Positions 53,810-64,000 of a stretch of 64,000 nucleotides of DNA are shown here, in pieces. The stretch's first letter is position 1; every line of letters starts with the position of its first letter. The notes under the pieces are model-generated. The model was given only the letters and a program-made list of their open reading frames with translations, was not told the DNA's origin and ran no database searches. The stretch is from contig OX328125.1 in NCBI GenBank assembly GCA_946811695.1, positions 38,060,227 to 38,124,226 of the forward strand, read 5' to 3'. The position numbers and the translations under genes were made by a program. This DNA is from Gonocerus acuteangulatus. Taxonomy: Eukaryota; Arthropoda; Insecta; Hemiptera; Coreidae.

Positions 53810-54455
53810 ATGTTTCTTGACATTGGGGCGCTCCGGACCAGTATCAAGAAACAGATCACGTAGAGATCACCCACTATCTACAGGTTAGCATTTTAACCAG
53901 TAGAGGTTAAAATTTGTTGTCAATAATAAATGTACGTTAAAATTTTCAAATTTATGTTTCCAAGATGTCATTTGGAAACACTTATTATATTTGGGAGTAT
54001 TACCAAGAGGTGTTTTGACTGGGGATGCTGATGGGTGAGGAGGCTGTGCAAGGGTTCGGGATATTTTCGCTATACCTCGGATGGACCATCTCCAGGTATA
54101 GCGTAAACTCTACGAGGGACAAAATCACAGTTTATTTGTAATAATTCAAGGTCTGCTGTCATAACCGCAATTAAAAATAATACTATGAAATAGATACGGT
54201 ACGGTGACATTGTATCGTCCTAGCAACGCATGCTGCCAAGGTGTGCCTGCTCTAACCTAATAAAACTTTAAACCCTTCTAAAAATACTTAATAATTTGAA
54301 TATAAAAAAAAAACTTTCTTAGCGAGTTTCTACGTTCTATAGGGAGTGCCCATTAAAATTTTCAAACTTTTCTGTCTAGTGGTTTGGGCTGGGCGATGAT
54401 ATTCAGTGAGTCAGTGAGTGAGTGAGTGGTATTTGACAAATATATAGTAGATAAC

Positions 54456-55787
54456 AAATCTCCAAATATGATCTCATACCATGTGCCTACAAAATAAAGT
54501 TGAAAATAGATTGATTATTGTTTATCGGAAGCCTTCATGATTAGAAATCGGAGGAATTGTACATTGAGGGACTGTTAGAGTAATAATGTATCTGAGCTGT
54601 ATGGCTGGAATGGTCGATTCTGTATTGAGCCTCCGTCAATATGACAGGGGTTGACTACATTAGTTTCAGCAAATGTCCATTTCAGGGTAGTTCTCTTCAA
54701 TAGCCAAACAGCTCTCAATTAATATTCTTGATTAAATATGCTGAGCGACTGTATGCTTCAATCATTCTTAATCAATAGAATTCAATTTGCTTTTCTTAAT
54801 GCGAATTTAATGCATTTGTTTTATGATTATCTCCTGTAGCTAACGAATTTTCATATTCATACTTGGAAGTAGAAAAATTAAGAAATCATCTTACAAGTGT
54901 TGTTTCTAATATTCCCATTATGCTGAAATGTAGGAACATGTTGTGTACTTATTTTAAATGTTACATGTAGGTTTTAATTTACATGAAATCAATAATTAAC
55001 ATCTTGGCTGGTAACTTAGCGAGTTATAAATTAAAGATGTCTCAATATACCTTGAAAAATATTAATGTAAGTAATACCACGCGCTTTTATCCAATTATGT
55101 TAATAAAGAGAAAATAATCAAAGAATTAGCTATACTGACGAAAAATTAAAAAAGTTGTAATCCTTTGGAATAAAACATAATAACTACATCAGATTATAAA
55201 ATAATAAATAAATTAAAAAATCACTTATACTAGGAGGAATAATTAAAAAACAGAATGAAGTCTTCTCCGAAACGTTTATTGTCACTCTCCATATTTCGCG
55301 TCCTTCCTATTGCCTCATCAAGGCTCATAATTTTAACTATTCACGCTCTCATTAACAGTTCACTTATTTCACATAATTTAGCATTAATATTCTATATAAA
55401 TTTTTTTGTGTCTATATAATATATACTATATATATATATTTATATTTATATATATATACATATATGTATATATATATATATATATATATAAATATATATA
55501 TACACAGGGTGTCCCAGTATATGTGTCCACCCCCTTTTCCTCCTAGAGTTGTTGGAATTTCGAAATGAAACTTGGTAGGTCTTAGTTATGTTGCATGAAG
55601 TTTCTTTTAAAGGTTTAGTTGACTTTGTAACATTCTCCAGCGCATCTAACTCTTGATTTTCTAATGGCGGCAGGTATTTGTTATGTCGAATTCTGATAGA
55701 AAAGTTAATTTTAAGACTAATTTATTCTAAGACATCTTTTGATCCGACGCACCGTTTGCACGTAAAACGCAAAAAAACTGAAAAATA
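54456..55787. other. No gene; AT tract, CAGGGTGTCCC motif and a possible hammerhead remnant
   Basis: At 55268-55330 the minus strand reads TTGATGAGGC...GCGAAATATGG, a weak hammerhead-like order without a proper stem II. An (AT)n tract spans about 55420-55500. ACACAGGGTGTCCCAGTATA at 55502 looks like the end of a DNA transposon and leads into the palindrome that follows. Confidence 0.45.
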
Positions 55788-56306
55788 TCGCCCTTTTGTA
55801 GACAAATTCCTATTTATCACTGAAACCAAGCCTTTTACGTAAAAACACCTCAATACAAACGTTGTAGCCTATTAATTTTCCTTTCAGGTGATACCAAGAT
55901 CAAAGTTGTAGGTTTAATATTTAACGGGATATTATGAATGAAAAATATACCTTAAAAGTTTTAAAAAGTAACAATTCAGAAAATCGATATGAATAGAAAA
56001 AAAAGTAGCTGACATAAACAATAAAAAAAAGTACTTATTTGCTTTATGAAAAAAAGTATATAAAAATTATTATAAAACAGAACAGAATAAATTTATTTTT
56101 CCGTATGAAATTATTATATCATAAAACTAAAGAAAAAAATTTGCCTTTGTTTTCATTCATAATACCCCGTTAAATATTTAATCTACAACTTTGATCTTGG
56201 TATCATCTGAAAGGAAAATTAATAGGCTACAACGTTTACATTGAGGTGTTTTTACGTAAAAGGCTTGGTTTCAGTGATAAATAGGAATTTGTCTACAAAA
56301 GGGCGA
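55788..56306. mobile_element. Large palindromic element, about 158-bp arms
   Basis: The left arm 55788-55945 and right arm 56149-56306 are nearly perfect inverse copies. Blocks TCGCCCTTTTGTAGACAAAT, ACTGAAACCAAGCCTTTTAC and GATCAAAGTTGTAG appear on one side and their complements on the other. The 203-bp loop is AT-rich. No coding. High arm identity suggests a young or gene-converted structure. Confidence 0.92.
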
Positions 56307-56411
56307 TGGGCGAGGGTGAAGGAGACGCCCAATTGTAAGTTGACTATGTATGTATCTTATACAGTGTATTATTAAGTTTGAAGTGGATTGTATCTCCTAA
56401 TAAAGAAAAAT

Positions 56412-56450
<39 letters not shown>

Positions 56451-57484
56451 TTATTCAAAAGCACCCACAACTAAGATGATTTGCTAAAAGAAATTACATA
56501 TACATCTAATTATAGAATTGGAATAACATATGTACAACCAGTTACACAATTAACTATACATCCAATTATATAACATTATATATACATTCAATTATACAAA
56601 TAATTAAATATTTTAACAAAATTTTACTTCATTTGTTTGATATTGTTAAATTTTATAATAAAATATAGGTTTGTGTTTAATTAACATTGTGTCATAAGTC
56701 AGTACGTAAGATGTTAGCATATTGTGAATCCATAGTTTTATTATTATTTATTGTAGTTTTTTTTGTATACATAGTAAATTTTCTGTGGGTTATTGAGAAT
56801 ATATAAAATGTTTTCCATCAATATTAGAGTAATATTTTATTTACAAAAAATTAAAATATTCAATGTGTCTGGAAAATAAATTTAAAGTGGAGTAGGAAAG
56901 ATATAATTTATTATTTATAAATTTAATATTTTAAATATTGATGCTATATCAATTCATATTCTCTTCGCTGCATGATTTATCTCAAAAGTAATTTTTGAGG
57001 TAAATCACAAAGTATTTTTTGCTACTGGCTTCCTCAGATTGTCTATGATGCTCGTTTCTTAGTATCTTAAATCAAAATGTAATAAATGTTTTGGTAATAA
57101 CTATGGAACGGATGTGCATGTAAAATAAAATTCAAAATATGCACATATATATTAACCTAGTTATAATAATAGTTATTTAATAATAATAAAAAATTGAAAA
57201 TATGTAGTTAACAAATTCGAAAAACCCTATAAAATATTGAAAAGAAAAACATAGATAACTTGTAAGAGATGTGTTATTATAAATTGAAAGAACAAAAGTT
57301 AAAAATATATAGAACAAAATGATTAAAACTCTATAATTCATAAAAAAAAAAAAAAAAACATAAATAAAAATTAAGAACTCATTTTAAAAGTGGGAAAACG
57401 AATTTGACAATTTCTACAGATGAACATTATTTTGGAAAATTGTTAGAAACAAAATGCATTTTTCAATAATCCAACGTGAAATGA
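56307..57484. other. No gene; (AT)n at 56419-56446
   Basis: Very AT-rich sequence, no frames. Many ATACATCCAATTATA-like variants at 56500-56610 may be a decayed short tandem repeat. Confidence 0.5.
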
Positions 57485-57720
57485 GGAGTACCAAGTCCAT
57501 TTTTGTCTGGTGATTTTGCATCGATAAATAGTCGACTCGTGTCCCCGAGTTTCGTCCAATGCGTCTTAGGAGCTAAGAAATAAAATAAAATAGGTTGAAA
57601 ATTAATTATTTTGTATCTCGAGTTTGGAAAATGACATCGGCATATTTCTTTAGCTTATTCACTTGTTTTAGAGAGCAGATTAAAGGAATATTACAATTTT
57701 AAACAATAAGTCGTTATATA
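57485..57720 (+). mobile_element. Repeat family Z, copy without palindrome arm
   Basis: TTTTTGTCTGGTGATTTTGC, ATCGATAAATAGTCGAC, TCCAATGCGTCTTAGGAGC, AATAAAATAGGTTGAAAA and GAGAGCAGATTAAAG match 8975-9078 plus 9322-9430. This copy runs directly from GGTTGAAAA into ATTTTGTATCTCGAG, where the other copy carries its right arm. Confidence 0.7.
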
Positions 57721-59319
57721 TTTTTTAAACGCCTCTGCTCCTAGACCATTAGCTCCGGAGGAGCATGGCAGCCATCTTTGCTTCTTGCAATTAGAAAAGA
57801 CACAGTGATCTAGTCTCAATGGGTAAAGCATTCTTTCCCGGCTCCCCGTTTATTTTTTCAATTACAAAATAAAAAGAATATCAAAATATGAAGGAAAAAT
57901 ATGTAATTATGGCAAAATATGTAAAAATATGGATTTTTGACAAAATATGTAAAATAAAAATCTGTTTGAATCACTTAAAACGTGCAGAATTCCATCAAAA
58001 ATTTCGATTTAAGAATCAGAAAAAAATATGTAAATACAATAACATCCGTTCCCTAGTCAAACTTTTCAATTATTCAATATTTGCTAAAAAATGAGAACAT
58101 ACAAATCCAAATTAACGCCAAGCAACGAAGAAAATGTTATCTAATTTTAACAACCCACTGAATAATAAACTATGTATAAGGTATTCGTTGTCAGTGAGTT
58201 AAATATTTTAAACATTAGGACGTCAGGCCGAGATATTTCGTTTAACTCTTTTGTGTTGCCAAGGGTTTCACATCTTGTGGGTAAGTTAGTTCATAGAGTC
58301 ATACTTAACGTATTAACTCATAGTCAATTTTATAAAAAATAATGATTTGTACACTGAGCTAAACCAATATGTCGTTCAAATACATATGTCGCTGTGCTGT
58401 GTCTGAAACTTTTACTGGATGAATTAAATTACTGCCCTGTAATATAGACATGTAGCGTAATTGGCAACACATCCGAACTTAAAAAGTAAATATTTAAAGT
58501 TTAGAATATCATATTTATTAAAAAAAGAAAAAAAAAATACAAAATCAATGTTATTCTAACTTACTGACCAGGCAAAACCGTGGAAATGAAAACTAATCTT
58601 CGATCGGAGTCCTAAAGTTCTTCCCAGCCCATTCGTAGGATTACTTTTTCATTATGCTTAATAAGCCCGCAGCCTGGGGAAAGATTAAAGCTGCTTAAGT
58701 TTGTCGGGCCGAAGGGGCGAGTGTCTCAGGGACTTATTATAACAATTTCCCCCTTGGCCTGGTGCTTAACGTAACGAAACTAATTCGAGATTTTCATTAA
58801 GCTTGCTCCCGATGCGGTGTCTAACGCAGTGAGATAATTAATTTTCTCCAGAGGCTGTAGAGTAGACCGGACGTCAGACTGCAATAATGGATTGGAGAGT
58901 CTTGTTGACCACTCGTCGTAGGAAGGGTGTCGGGGCAGTTCTCTGACGTCCGTAGTTTATTTACGAGTAGATCTTCCATGATTTGAATATTTCAACCCCC
59001 AGTGTTCTAGTATGAAAACTAAATAAATTAAGACACCGATAATCTCAGATTAATATGAATATTTTCAAGAAAAAGGCTACAACCTAAATAAATTGTGAGT
59101 ATCAGTGTGTCTTGCATGAACGATTACTCTAGACAGGCCATTAAAGAATTTCTCGAAAGGTTGTAGCTTGGAATATCATTTATTTGCATGTTTTAAATAT
59201 ATTAAATATATTAAAAAAATAAAAAATAAATTCGCTTAGAGGCTTCTGCTCAAATTCAGCAACATAAATATGATTTAGGTCCACCCTACAAACCTTTATA
59301 ATGCACTGTATAACATATA
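57721..59319. other. No gene; single-copy-looking GC-richer stretch at 58600-58990
   Basis: No repeat partner was found in the window for 58600-58990, which has more G and C than its surroundings, TAAT-containing motifs (AGATAATTAATTTTCTCC) and no frame. The 57888-58094 frame is AT-driven. The stretch could hold conserved non-coding sequence. Confidence 0.45.
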
Positions 59320-59875
59320 GTCTTCTTTCTCGTACATGACCACCAAGCATGCGCGAACGCCAGGGAACACATTTTAGTTACACTCTTTTTGTAACGCTTA
59401 GGTCAACCCGACAAACCTATGCAATGTTCTCTATAACATTCATTCTTCTTTTTCGTACATGGCCACTGCGCATGCGCGAACGCCAGTGGACACTTTTTTG
59501 TGACGCCTTTTTGGAACGCCTAGGTCCAGGCGACAAAACTATGTAATGTGCTGTATAACATATAGTATTCTTTTTCGTACATAGCCACCGCACATGCGCG
59601 AACCCCAGCGTTTCTTGTAAAACGTTTTTGTAACGGTCCAACCGATAAACCTATGTAATGTACTCTATACAGTCATCTTTTTCGTACATGGACACTGCGC
59701 ATGCGCGACGCCCGCAGTCACTTTTTAGTGACATATAGTCTTCTTTTTCGTACATGTGCCACTGCGCATGCGCGAACGCCACTGCTGAAGCGCGAACGCC
59801 ATTGCGCATTTGCGAACGCCACTGCGCATGTGCGAATGCCAGCGGACACTTTTTGTGACACTTTTTTGTAACGTT
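59320..59875 (+). repeat. Minisatellite with NRF-1-like palindromes (GCGCATGCGC)
   Basis: About five units of 70-125 bp. Each carries TCTTTTTCGTACATG, CACTGCGCATGCGCGAACGC and then blocks like CACTTTTTTGTGACGCC and CCGACAAACCTATGTAATG. The last unit has an expansion of a 19-bp submotif (GCGAACGCCACTGCGCATG) at 59761-59840. TGCGCATGCGCG matches the NRF-1 (insect Ewg) consensus exactly in two or three units. Confidence 0.9.
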
Positions 59876-59929
59876 TTTTTTTTCAGTTTAGTCACCGCTA
59901 AAGCATATTTATGATAAAAAAAATGTTAG

Positions 59930-60187
59930 AGGTATCAGATTCTTGACCACACTAGGGAGATAGTGTGGTCAGTTCTATGCTCCACCCGCCTGATTTTCAC
60001 CTTTGGAGGTAATCATTAACTAATTAATTAAAGGCTTGGTGAACCTAGGGCCAATCAGTGATCCCAAATCCAACCCTCGAGCGACGAATCTAGAAGATAA
60101 AAATCTTTAGTGCCCACTGAGGTTTTGAACATGGGTCCTTAAGTTCATTAGTCTAGTGCTCTACCTCTGAGCTAACCCCGCCTCTTT
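59930..60187 (-). mobile_element. tRNA-derived SINE family 1, copy 3 (most complete)
   Basis: The minus-strand head (about 60110-60187) has A box GGTTAGCTCAGAGGTAGAGC and B-box-like ATGTTCAAAACC. The body includes CACTAAAGATTTTTATCTTC, GGGTTGGATTTGGG, CCAAGCCTTTAATTAATTAG and CAAGAATCTGATACCTC. This copy best shows the order head-body-end for the family. Confidence 0.82.
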
Positions 60188-60924
60188 TAATATCTTAGCA
60201 ATTATTATTTTAACATCTTTAGTAAATTTTGTTTTTAACATTTTTTAAAATTTATTTTAACACTAGATAGTTGTAAACTAATAATAGTTTTAGAAAAATT
60301 GTGATAAAACTAATTATTCCATATTCTAAATGAACTTTAAAAATGTTAAAATACTAAAATTAATAAATATCTATTATATAAAAATAAAATTAAATATGTT
60401 ATAATTTATTTTACAAACTTAAATTTTTATTTTCAATAAGCTGTTCAACATTTCATAAGTTACATAGAATTAGATGAAAATTACAGGTTAGATTGATTTT
60501 TTACGGGATCGCATCGCTGCCTACTGAATCAAATGTGAACCTAATCCATCCAAACATTAGCAATTCATGAATGAATAAATAAATTTTAAAAAAACAACAA
60601 AAAAAAAAAAAACCGTTTGTTGTCTATTCAAATTGTAAATCTAAACCATTCCCAAGTTTTTGCGTTTTGAAGCAGTTCTATTACAAACACACGCACAGAA
60701 CAATTGAATATAAAAAGATAACAAAATCATAGACAAAAAATAAAATTTTATGATTTGTCAGAAGGTGAAATAAATTCGTCATAACTCAATACTTTCATTT
60801 TTTGTTACCCGGTGTGCCAAGCTAACCACATACTTTCTGCATCTAGAAAAGCCCAAATAAATTAGAATGCAAATAAGTAATAAAAAATATAATAACACAA
60901 CTCTTTAACTGTTCCAAGAGGAGG
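60188..60924. other. No gene recognised
   Basis: Very AT-rich with an A run at 60591-60613. Confidence 0.4.
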
Positions 60925-61020
60925 ACCAAGACCTACATGTGTGCCAAGTTTGGTAAAAATCGGTCAAACGGTATGGATTTGTATAAGAAACAAACCCAAA
61001 TACAGACAGACAGGTGATTT
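60925..61020 (-). repeat. Single unit of the 26.4-kb tandem family
   Basis: Complement reads CAGACAGAC...GTTTGTTTC, CCATACCGTTTGACCGATTT and CCAAACTTGGCACACATGTA, the same order as the units at 26433-26890. Confidence 0.8.
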
Positions 61021-62359
61021 TTTTATAAATAGATTAGTGTTAGTTTAGAAATAATATTTTGTTTACATACATATATTACATATGTATCTATACTTAAGCA
61101 TAAAGAGATCGTAGTCAATAATTACATTTATACTTCTTATTTTATTTTTATTTTTGAGGATGTACATTATATCTGTTCTGAGTATGGTGATGTCCCCTTT
61201 TAACGATATCAATTTACAAGTCACTTGGACATCGTTAGAAAAAAAATCCACATTTCATCAACATCGGAACAGACGGTAGGACTGACATATATAAATTTAA
61301 AGTACAATGGATTTCCTCGTAGACTATGTAGTTATGAAGTGCACCTCACATTGGGAAGAATTTCCTTGTAAGTTAAATAAAATAATAGCTTAGCAAACAT
61401 TAATTTATATATAGAAATTTCAAGACAAAATCGAATTCTATCAAGCCAAATTCAACCTCTTCCAGTTCAAATTCAAATTGTTGAAAAGGTTTAATTGGAA
61501 ATATGAATGGTTCAATTTTTATATTATTTTTTTTTTCGCGGACAAAATAAAATCTATATTCTTTCCCCCTGTGTTTTCTTTCCCACTTGGACATTGGAGC
61601 CCATTAGCGGTCCAATGCCCCTTGGTGGTAATTACGGATATTATGGGGTGGTGGAATTCTATATGAACCCCCATATGGTTATTATAGCATACGGCATAAC
61701 AGGAACGGTACTATATTAAAGCTATAAATCAGGAATCGGACAAATATATCGGGATGGTTACTCATATATAGCAAATTAGCAACTAATTGTTGAATGTCTC
61801 CAAGGGTGACTCCCATTAATTTTCCGCTATGATTTCCCTGCTAACAATGGACCGTCGGCAATAAGCCATTGGCAGCGCCCGGCACTGTGTGCTTAATCAA
61901 TTCTCAGAATACTAATCTGAACAACGAGACAGTAACCATTTCCATTTCGGCTGACTCTAAATTCACTGAGGCTGGAAACAATTATTTTGAAGGAGGCGTT
62001 TTTGTGCGAAGACCACATCCAGTTACTTTGAAGTATCTGTCGTGATTTTGGCACTTACGGATTAGCTTATAGGTTCTTTGCAGGTTATCTATAAATTCTT
62101 TACAGGTTACCTAAGGTTAGAAACCATATAATATACATATAATAATGAAAAGTATTTAAAATCACTGCAATCACTACTACAAATAACTTCTTTTTGCTAC
62201 TATATTTGTATAATATGGTTTCTAACTAACCCTTAGATAACATGTATTTGTAAGTAATACTTTTAGGTTGGTTCTATAACGTATTTATATTTTATATCTA
62301 TTTCGCATTATGGACATACGTGCTATATGTATCCGCTTGCTACGCTCGCTCAAGAATAT
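61021..62359. other. No gene; single-copy-looking stretch at 61560-62060
   Basis: 61560-62060 has no partner in the window and is less AT-biased, with CCATTAGCGG, GGTAATTACGGATA and GCCATTGGCAGCGCCCGGC. No convincing frame is present (61507-61719 and 61478-61666 overlap in different frames). It could be conserved non-coding sequence. Confidence 0.4.
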
Positions 62360-62437
62360 ATCAAAACTCTAGTCAATCCATCTCGCTAAAATTTACAGAA
62401 TTTTATTAATTTTTGCGAGTTGGATTGACTAGAGTGA
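62360..62437. repeat. Inverted pair related to the 28.2-kb palindromic MITE
   Basis: AAAACTCTAGTCAATCCATC and GAGTTGGATTGACTAGAGT form inverse arms around a short AT-rich loop. CGCTCGCTCAAG precedes. The arm order is the reverse of that at 28154-28307. Confidence 0.75.
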
Positions 62438-62808
62438 CAAATATTACTTTACTACCAGCAACAACCAATAGAATTGCCCATAGAAAAAGCTAATGATTTA
62501 CGCGCATGCGCTGAATCACTGTTACAATCACTACAGAAACTTCACAAGTAACTGTAGAAGTAACTGGATGCGGTCTTTGCAAATAGAAGGAGTCTTTTTC
62601 ATGTCAAGATTTTACTCCGCTATTGACAAACAAAAAAATAAATAAATAATCCAATGAATTCCATTTCGATTAATTTTCCATAAAATATAACGCAAAGCGC
62701 ACACAAGTGAAATCAACCCATCACCAAATCTGCAAATAAAAACATCTTTGTCCGTTTGTTTTCTTCAGAATGAGATGTGGCTATTGACTGAGCATTAAAA
62801 TTTCGAGT
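62438..62808. other. No gene recognised
   Basis: Contains ACGCGCATGCGCTGA at 62500-62514, another NRF-1-like palindrome. Confidence 0.4.
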
Positions 62809-62916
62809 GCCAATGGTCAAAGTGACGCTGCATTTCCCGGTCCCTGTACATCACCAAAGTTAAGCTACGTCATCACTTGGATGGGTGACCAACTGGGAAA
62901 ACCACGTGACGTTGGC
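62809..62916 (+). pseudogene. 5S rRNA-like pseudogene
   Basis: The ends GCCAATGGTC and ACGTGACGTTGGC pair as the terminal helix of 5S rRNA. Inside are GACGCTGCAT, ATCACCAAAGTTAAGC (the loop A/box A region), ACTTGGATGGGTGACC (box C) and TGGGAAAACCACG, all in the order of 5S rRNA. At 108 nt it is about 11 nt short of a normal insect 5S gene, with the gap between GTTAAGC and ACTTGGATGG. No T run follows, so termination is missing. It is either a dispersed pseudogene or the head of a 5S-derived SINE. Confidence 0.82.
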
Positions 62917-63728
62917 ATTATTAAAGGGTTGCCGGTAACATTTAGACAGCTTGACGCTAAGAAATCAGCTGTTAATAAGTTGTAAAAGGAATGTTATAGT
63001 TTTGAGTGATATCGTTTTGTTTTTTTGTTTTTTTTTATGAACTGCCGTTTTCTTGTTTTAATTATATCCATTGTTTCTTTTCTTTTTCTTTTGACTTTTT
63101 TTTTCTTTATCTAATATTTTAATTGTGTCAAAAAAAAGAGAGAGTTAAACAACATGTCAAAAAACTTGAGGAGACTGACAACAAAACTGCAAAAAAGAAA
63201 ATATACCGAGGATTAAAAAAACGGAAATCTAATACCTAGATAAAATGTTTTTTAATTTAATAAACAAGAACACTTAAAATGATTTTTTTTTTTTATAAAA
63301 TGACAAAACCGTCTTTCGGAAAATTGACATTTACACTAAAACTATCAAATTTAAACAGCTGATGCGAAGTGGACATGATTGATCTTATCAGCCTAGACGT
63401 GGTCCTACCTGCGGAAGGTTCTCCGTGATGTAGGCTGTAATTATTAATTACTTTAAGAGCTCCTGAAGAGGCGTCGCAAAGACATGAAACATGTAGAGCG
63501 TAATAAAGGAGTAGTGTAGAAAGTGAATGCTACTGAATTTGTCATTCTGCCGTACATAAATATATTATTTATTATGCTTCATAGGTAGTAGATTTTTCAA
63601 TTCTCTCCTTATTTGTTTTGAGAAGATAAGAAATGTTCGGGATTCAGCTAAGAGAAAAAATCAGAATTTCAGAAAAAAATATATATTTCGAACGTTTTTG
63701 GCATGCTCTTTAGCAGACTCCTTTACCT
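62917..63728. other. No gene; weak Penelope-like remnant at 63440-63560
   Basis: CTCCTGAAGAGGCGTCGCAA, then ACATGAAACATGTAGAGCGT and AATAAAGGAGTAGTG, follow the order of Penelope pseudo-LTR ends but lack a full hammerhead core (CTGAAGA instead of CTGATGA, no GTC). T-rich sequence at 63015-63120. Confidence 0.4.
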
Positions 63729-63847
63729 ATAAATGCCTAGGGGATGGAGGAAGACCACGATTAGTTTTAGGTGACCATGGTCGCCTAAAAGTGACTGGCG
63801 TCACGTAAAAGTTATCCTGGTCTCCCTCCATTATATAGGCATTTATT
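63729..63847. mobile_element. Small palindromic MITE
   Basis: ATAAATGCCTAGGGGATGGA, then GGAAGACCA, mirrors the right end (complement ATAAATGCCTATATAATGGA, then GGGAGACCA). The centre is a palindrome TTAGGTGACCATGGTCGCCTAA (positions 63766-63787). 119 bp, non-coding. Confidence 0.82.
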
Positions 63848-64000
63848 TGTTCTTATATTTTTTATTATTTATTTTACCTTGTATGCACACAAAACTAATT
63901 TACTTGAACATGGTATTGTACATGTCATACGCTATAAGCGAGCCTTGTTTCCATTACTACGGTAAGAAACATTATAAGGAATTGGCAAATATATCTTTGA
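63848..64000. other. Window end, nothing recognised
   Basis: Ordinary AT-rich sequence, cut by the window edge. Confidence 0.4.

Larger units (their letters stand above)
52545..54455 (+). mobile_element. Repeat X, copy 2, split by a Jockey insertion
   Basis: Left part 52545-52708 and right part 53810-54455 are collinear with 7622-8377 (TTCCGTCATACTATAAG; CTCCGGACCAGTATCAAGA; GGGGATGCTGATGGG; CTAGCAACGCATGC; GTGAGTGGTATTTGACAAAT). The junction of the two parts contains the duplicated target ATGTTTCTTGAC. The 3' end carries (GTGA)n at 54410-54428. Confidence 0.8.

Overview
The window is AT-rich eukaryotic DNA with no recognisable host protein-coding gene. It looks like an intergenic or intronic stretch of an arthropod, probably insect, genome. 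The best clue is a Jockey-clade non-LTR retrotransposon (52709-53809), a clade typical of arthropods. The mix of other elements fits: I-like, CR1-like and RTE-like retrotransposons, Tigger/pogo and hAT-type elements, Helentron-associated elements and long AT microsatellites. The species cannot be fixed from the sequence.

Layout. 0.2-4.1 kb: two decayed I-like retrotransposon tails on the minus strand, a CT microsatellite, a tRNA-derived SINE, and an old interrupted copy of the main repeat family (called HINE here). 6-9.3 kb: a SINE, the C-terminus of an RTE-like polymerase, a dispersed repeat X, and a large palindrome. 12.26-15.08 kb: a Tigger/pogo-like transposon with 22-bp TIRs and TA target duplication. 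It contains a HINE copy, which contains an inverted-repeat element with a hammerhead-ribozyme-like motif. 17-22.5 kb: more I-like debris, a hAT MITE with a perfect 8-bp duplication, and a HINE copy. 25-31.9 kb: a SINE, a 4-unit tandem block, a palindromic MITE, a CR1-like element sitting in a 49-bp tandem repeat, and another I-like tail. 34.3-39.8 kb: two HINE copies facing each other 3' to 3' with a palindrome between them; one carries a SINE fragment and the other a second hAT-like MITE. 44.0-47.9 kb: the best preserved element, a 5'-truncated RTE-like retrotransposon with ORF1, AP endonuclease and reverse transcriptase, flanked by a 12-bp duplication. 52.5-54.5 kb: repeat X split by the Jockey insertion. 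55.8-63.8 kb: a large palindrome, a minisatellite carrying NRF-1-like palindromes, SINEs, a 5S rRNA-like pseudogene and a small MITE.

How the parts relate. The window is a record of layered insertions. Autonomous elements (RTE-like, Jockey, CR1-like, I-like) are all broken. The short elements (HINE, SINEs, MITEs, palindromes) carry no proteins and would have needed enzymes from elsewhere; no Helentron Rep/helicase and no hAT transposase is visible here. The most interesting signal is the HINE family. Four near-complete copies share a 13-bp subterminal inverted repeat (TTAGCGCGGTTCC), a strong 3' hairpin next to a CTAA end, a roughly 350-bp internal tandem duplication and an AT microsatellite. 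This is the architecture described for DINE-1/Helentron-associated elements.
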